Positions 61,191 through 64,000 of a stretch of DNA of 64,000 nt are shown piece by piece. The translations under genes were made by a program, and so were the position numbers. Origin of the DNA: Roseinatronobacter bogoriensis DSM 18756 (GTDB lineage: Bacteria > Pseudomonadota > Alphaproteobacteria > Rhodobacterales > Rhodobacteraceae); contig NZ_SORN01000003.1 of the NCBI RefSeq assembly GCF_004366635.1, positions 1 to 64,000 on the forward strand, in the 5' to 3' direction. The notes under the pieces are model-generated. The model saw only the letters and a program-made list of their open reading frames with translations. It searched no databases and was not told where the DNA came from. The first letter of the stretch is position 1, and each line of letters begins with the position of its first letter.

Positions 61191-61316
61191 CTTTCTTTAA
61201 TGCTTCAAATCGCCGTGAAATTGTATATGGTTACCTTCAGGGTGACGCAGATTTAAAAGCTGCGCATCCCTGCAAGGCGGATGCAGGTGAAACTCTAGGC
61301 GGTCAAGGGGCGGGTA

Positions 61317-62558
61317 ATGAAATGGTTTGGCAATAAACCCAGATCAGAAGATACGGGAACATCCAGTACTGCGGCGGTCGGGTTCGATGATTTCGAAGTT
61401 CGGTTAGGCGACCTGATGCGCGGCGAACGCGCAACTCTGGGCAAGTCTTTGCTGGATGTGCAGCGTGAACTTCATATCCGGGCAACCTATATCGCCGCGA
61501 TAGAATCCGGCGATCTTTCAGCTTTTGAGGCCGCAAGTTTTGTGGCCGGGTATGTGCGGTCTTATGCACGATATTTGGGGATGGACCCGGACTGGTCTTA
61601 CGCCAAATTCTGTGCGGAAACGGGCTTTGCAATCTCGTCAGATTTGCAGCGCAGCACCACATCCTCACCCCGGATCGGCGCCCAGCCATCAACAGGTGAC
61701 TTTTCTCAGGGTCTACTGGCCAGAACCAAAATGGCTGAGGAACCTGACCCTTTTTGGCGGCGGCTTGACCCTGTTGCGATGGGGTCCACAGCGGTGATGA
61801 TCCTTTTGATCGCTGGTTTGGGCTTCGGCGGCTGGACGGTCCTGCGCGAAGTCCAGCGCGTCAATCTGGCACCGGCGGATCAGCCGCCATCTGTCCTGTC
61901 TGATCTTGACCCGATCACATCTGGCGCAGCGCCCCGAATGGCAGCGATAGAGGAACCCTCTCTGCGCGTTGGTGAGGCACGGAACACAAGCAATACAAAC
62001 GCTCAGGGTGTTGTGCGCAACTACCGCCCAGAAGCGCTGGAAACACCGGTTGTCGTGTCCAGAGATGGCCCCATTGCGGCGATCAACCCGCGCGAATCGG
62101 AGCCCAGCCTCGACAATTCAGGCATAAGCTCAGCCATAGAAATGGCCTTGGCAGAAGCCAGCACGAGCGCTGTATCTGGCGAGAGCGTTCGCGTCACGCA
62201 TGACGGGCCACCGGAAGTTGAGATTCTGGCTGTCCGCCCAAGCTGGATTCGTGTGCGCGCCGCAGATGGAACGGTCCTTTTCGAGAAAGTCCTCGACGCG
62301 GGGGAGCGGTTCAGGGTTCCACCATCCGAAAGCCCGGCGACGTTGCGGGCTGGAAATTCGGGCTCAGTCTATATGCTGGTTGACGGACAGCCCTTTGGGC
62401 CAACGGCACCGGGCGCACAAGTCGTAGACCAGATTGCCCTTTCGCCCGAGGCTGTCTCGGAACGCTTCACACTTGCCGATCTCAGTGACGATCAGGCTTT
62501 GCGTGAGTTCGTGAATGTGGCCGAAGCGGGAACCGACGCTTTGACGCAGACAGACTAA
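61317..62558 (+). CDS. RodZ-like membrane protein with helix-turn-helix domain
   Basis: A 413-aa single-pass membrane protein. The cytoplasmic helix-turn-helix domain (about 28-100) includes GDLMRGERATLGKSLLDVQR, ATYIAAIESGDLSAFEAASF and YVRSYARYLGMDPD. A membrane helix follows at 153-176 (MGSTAVMILLIAGLGFGGW). The C-terminal part has a low-complexity linker and a DUF4115-type beta domain (about 300-375, RPSWIRVRAADGTVLFEKVL). RodZ proteins link MreB to the wall machinery. It is 175 bp upstream of ispG, an order common in alphaproteobacteria. The spacer has a perfect 8-bp hairpin at 62564-62584. Confidence 0.85.
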   Translation: MKWFGNKPRSEDTGTSSTAAVGFDDFEVRLGDLMRGERATLGKSLLDVQRELHIRATYIAAIESGDLSAFEAASFVAGYVRSYARYLGMDPDWSYAKFCAETGFAISSDLQRSTTSSPRIGAQPSTGDFSQGLLARTKMAEEPDPFWRRLDPVAMGSTAVMILLIAGLGFGGWTVLREVQRVNLAPADQPPSVLSDLDPITSGAAPRMAAIEEPSLRVGEARNTSNTNAQGVVRNYRPEALETPVVVSRDGPIAAINPRESEPSLDNSGISSAIEMALAEASTSAVSGESVRVTHDGPPEVEILAVRPSWIRVRAADGTVLFEKVLDAGERFRVPPSESPATLRAGNSGSVYMLVDGQPFGPTAPGAQVVDQIALSPEAVSERFTLADLSDDQALREFVNVAEAGTDALTQTD

Positions 62559-62733
62559 GCTTGTGACATGCTTCAGGCATGTCATAGACAGCTTGGGTGA
62601 TTTGTCGCACTGAGTTTATTCAGAACCCATGTATATCGTCGCCCAATTCACAGGTGTGGTGCCGCCTTCCCATTGCCGCTATGTCTAGATTAGCTTACAT
62701 TGCAGGCAGTGAAGTCGAAGGGGGCATCCGCTG

Positions 62734-63858
62734 ATGGACCACAACCATATCCGCCCGTGGCGCAACATCGCCAGACGCAAATCGCGCCAGATAATGGTTG
62801 GGTCGGTGCCTGTTGGCGGCGATGCACCCATCTCTGTCCAGACGATGACGAATACCGATTCTGGCGATGCGGCGGCCACGATCAAACAGGTGCTTGCCTG
62901 TGCCGAAGCGGGCGCAGATATCGTGCGCGTTTCGGTGCCTGATACCGATGCCAGCCGCGCGCTGCGCGAGGTATGCCGCGAAAGCCCGGTGCCGATCGTG
63001 GCAGACATACATTTTCACTACAAACGCGCGATCGAGTCGGCCGAGGCCGGGGCCGCCTGTCTGCGCATCAACCCCGGCAATATTGGCGATGCGGCCCGCG
63101 TGCGCGAGGTTATCAAGGCCGCGCGCGATTATGGCTGTTCCATTCGCATCGGCGTTAATGCCGGGTCGCTGGAACGCCACCTGTTGGAGAAATACGGCGA
63201 GCCGTGCCCTGACGCCATGATCGAATCGGGCCTCGATCATATTCGCATCTTGCAGGATAACGATTTCCACGAATTCAAGATCAGCGTCAAAGCGTCAGAT
63301 GTGTTCCTTGCCTCTGCCGCCTATATGGGGCTGGCCGAAGCGACCGATGCCCCCATCCATCTTGGTATAACCGAAGCGGGCGGCATGGTTTCGGGGACTG
63401 TAAAATCTGCGATCGGGCTGGGCAACTTGTTGTGGATGGGTATCGGTGACACGATCCGTGTGTCGCTGTCGGCTGACCCGGTCGAGGAAGTGAAGATTGG
63501 CTATGAAATCCTCAAGTCACTGGGCTTGCGCCATCGCGGTGTGAACATCATCTCTTGCCCGTCCTGTGCGCGTCAGGGGTTCGATGTGATCAAGACTGTC
63601 GGTCTGCTGGAAGAACGCCTTGCCCATATCAAAACCCCGATGAGCTTGTCGATCATCGGCTGTGTGGTCAATGGACCGGGTGAGGCGCTGATGACCGATG
63701 TCGGCTTTACTGGTGGCGGTGCCGGGTCTGGCATGGTCTATCTGGCGGGCAAGCAAAGCCACAAGCTCAGCAATGAGCAGATGGTCGAGCATATTGTCGA
63801 GCAGGTTGAAAGACGCGCCGCCGAGATAGAGGCGGTGCAGGATCACGCTGCAGAATAA
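62734..63858 (+). CDS. ispG: 4-hydroxy-3-methylbut-2-enyl diphosphate synthase
   Basis: A 374-aa 4Fe-4S enzyme of the non-mevalonate isoprenoid pathway. The N-terminal barrel has VGSVPVGGDAPISVQTMTNT and PIVADIHFHYKRAIESAEAG. The cluster ligands are in NIISCPSCARQGFDVI and LSIIGCVVNGPGEALMTDVG, with the conserved Glu in the latter. AAGGGGG lies upstream of ATG 62734. Confidence 0.97.
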   Translation: MDHNHIRPWRNIARRKSRQIMVGSVPVGGDAPISVQTMTNTDSGDAAATIKQVLACAEAGADIVRVSVPDTDASRALREVCRESPVPIVADIHFHYKRAIESAEAGAACLRINPGNIGDAARVREVIKAARDYGCSIRIGVNAGSLERHLLEKYGEPCPDAMIESGLDHIRILQDNDFHEFKISVKASDVFLASAAYMGLAEATDAPIHLGITEAGGMVSGTVKSAIGLGNLLWMGIGDTIRVSLSADPVEEVKIGYEILKSLGLRHRGVNIISCPSCARQGFDVIKTVGLLEERLAHIKTPMSLSIIGCVVNGPGEALMTDVGFTGGGAGSGMVYLAGKQSHKLSNEQMVEHIVEQVERRAAEIEAVQDHAAE

Positions 63859-63870
63859 TCTGACCTGCGT

Positions 63871-63899
63871 GATGCCGGGTTTGGCCCGGCATCGGTTTT
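63871..63899 (+). terminator. Intrinsic terminator of ispG
   Basis: GATGCCGGG and CCCGGCATC form a perfect 9-bp stem with loop TTTGG, followed by GGTTTT. It begins 13 bp after the ispG stop and touches the convergent putA stop. Confidence 0.82.
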
Positions 63900-64000
63900 A
63901 ATCCGCTCCGCCAGTCTCGGCCAGCAATTGCGCATTGCCGCCTGATGCTGTTGTATCGACGCACAGGTGACGCTCCAGAAAAACATGGCCAGCATCTGGC
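63898..64000 (-). CDS. putA: PutA, C-terminal end only (proline / pyrroline-5-carboxylate dehydrogenase)
   Basis: The last 33 codons of a gene that continues beyond the right edge. The minus-strand peptide ends with HVFLERHLCVDTTASGGN and then AQLLAETGGAD before TAA. The phrase ER-x-x-x-V(D/N)T-x-A-x-GGNA-x-L matches the C-terminus of bifunctional PutA proteins, which oxidise proline to glutamate. Only this tail is visible, so domain content and completeness cannot be judged. Confidence 0.7.
   Translation of the reverse strand, partial: PDAGHVFLERHLCVDTTASGGNAQLLAETGGAD

Overview
The window reads as chromosomal DNA of a Rhodobacterales alphaproteobacterium (Rhodobacter/Roseobacter relatives). 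Reasons, all from the sequence: a CobS-type cobaltochelatase subunit, an alphaproteobacterial 5-aminolevulinate synthase, a malyl-CoA lyase of the ethylmalonyl-CoA pathway, a MipZ division-site ATPase, UbiH-type hydroxylase, TRAP transporter genes, and gene orders such as motB-flgE-flgK-flgL-flgI and rodZ-like/ispG. Almost all of it is coding. No CRISPR array, transposase, integrase or rRNA was seen.

Layout. 1-640: the start of a helix-turn-helix gene cut by the window edge, then tRNA-Pro(CGG). 641-9098: ribonuclease D, a ubiquinone-pathway type monooxygenase, an amidase, an aminotransferase and ftsK. 9155-14933 (minus): flagellar genes motB, flgE, flgK, flgL, flgI. 15128-27933: a lytic transglycosylase lipoprotein, then the aerobic phenylacetate operon (thiolase-paaA-B-C-D-E, an extra ferritin-like gene, paaZ), its repressor paaX, and a divergent TRAP transporter dctPQM. 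28087-32546: mipZ, four ribosomal protein genes (L31, L19, L20, L35) and pyruvate kinase. 32730-36162: three small genes of unknown function and a large acidic RTX-like protein. 36231-41033 (minus): a likely D-amino-acid operon dgcN-dgcA-ilvD-D-amino-acid transaminase. 41298-45833: malyl-CoA lyase and DNA polymerase III alpha, convergent around a perfect 25-bp inverted repeat. 46009-50640: a BMP-family (nucleoside-type) ABC importer. 50822-55011: HD phosphohydrolase, hemF, panC-panB, a structured intergenic region and an FMN reductase. 55303-59252 (minus): entericidin-like lipoprotein, cobS, a cytochrome P450 overlapping an M20 peptidase. 59374-64000: a secreted protein, hemA, a RodZ-like protein, ispG and the convergent 3' end of putA.

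How genes work together. The paa operon opens and cleaves the aromatic ring of phenylacetyl-CoA; the CoA ligase and the beta-oxidation genes paaF/G/H are not here. A shared 11-nt palindromic motif lies upstream of both the paa operon and the TRAP genes, on either side of paaX, which suggests joint control. The dgcN-dgcA-ilvD-dat genes could channel D-amino acids through D-glutamate to L-glutamate. hemA and hemF serve haem synthesis, cobS serves cobalamin, panB/panC pantothenate and ispG isoprenoids. Most of the window is core metabolism. The observations most worth following are the shared paa/TRAP operator candidate, the D-amino-acid operon, the extra ferritin-like protein, the DctM insertion, the dispersed repeats and the structured panB intergenic region. 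I found no clear-cut wholly new system.
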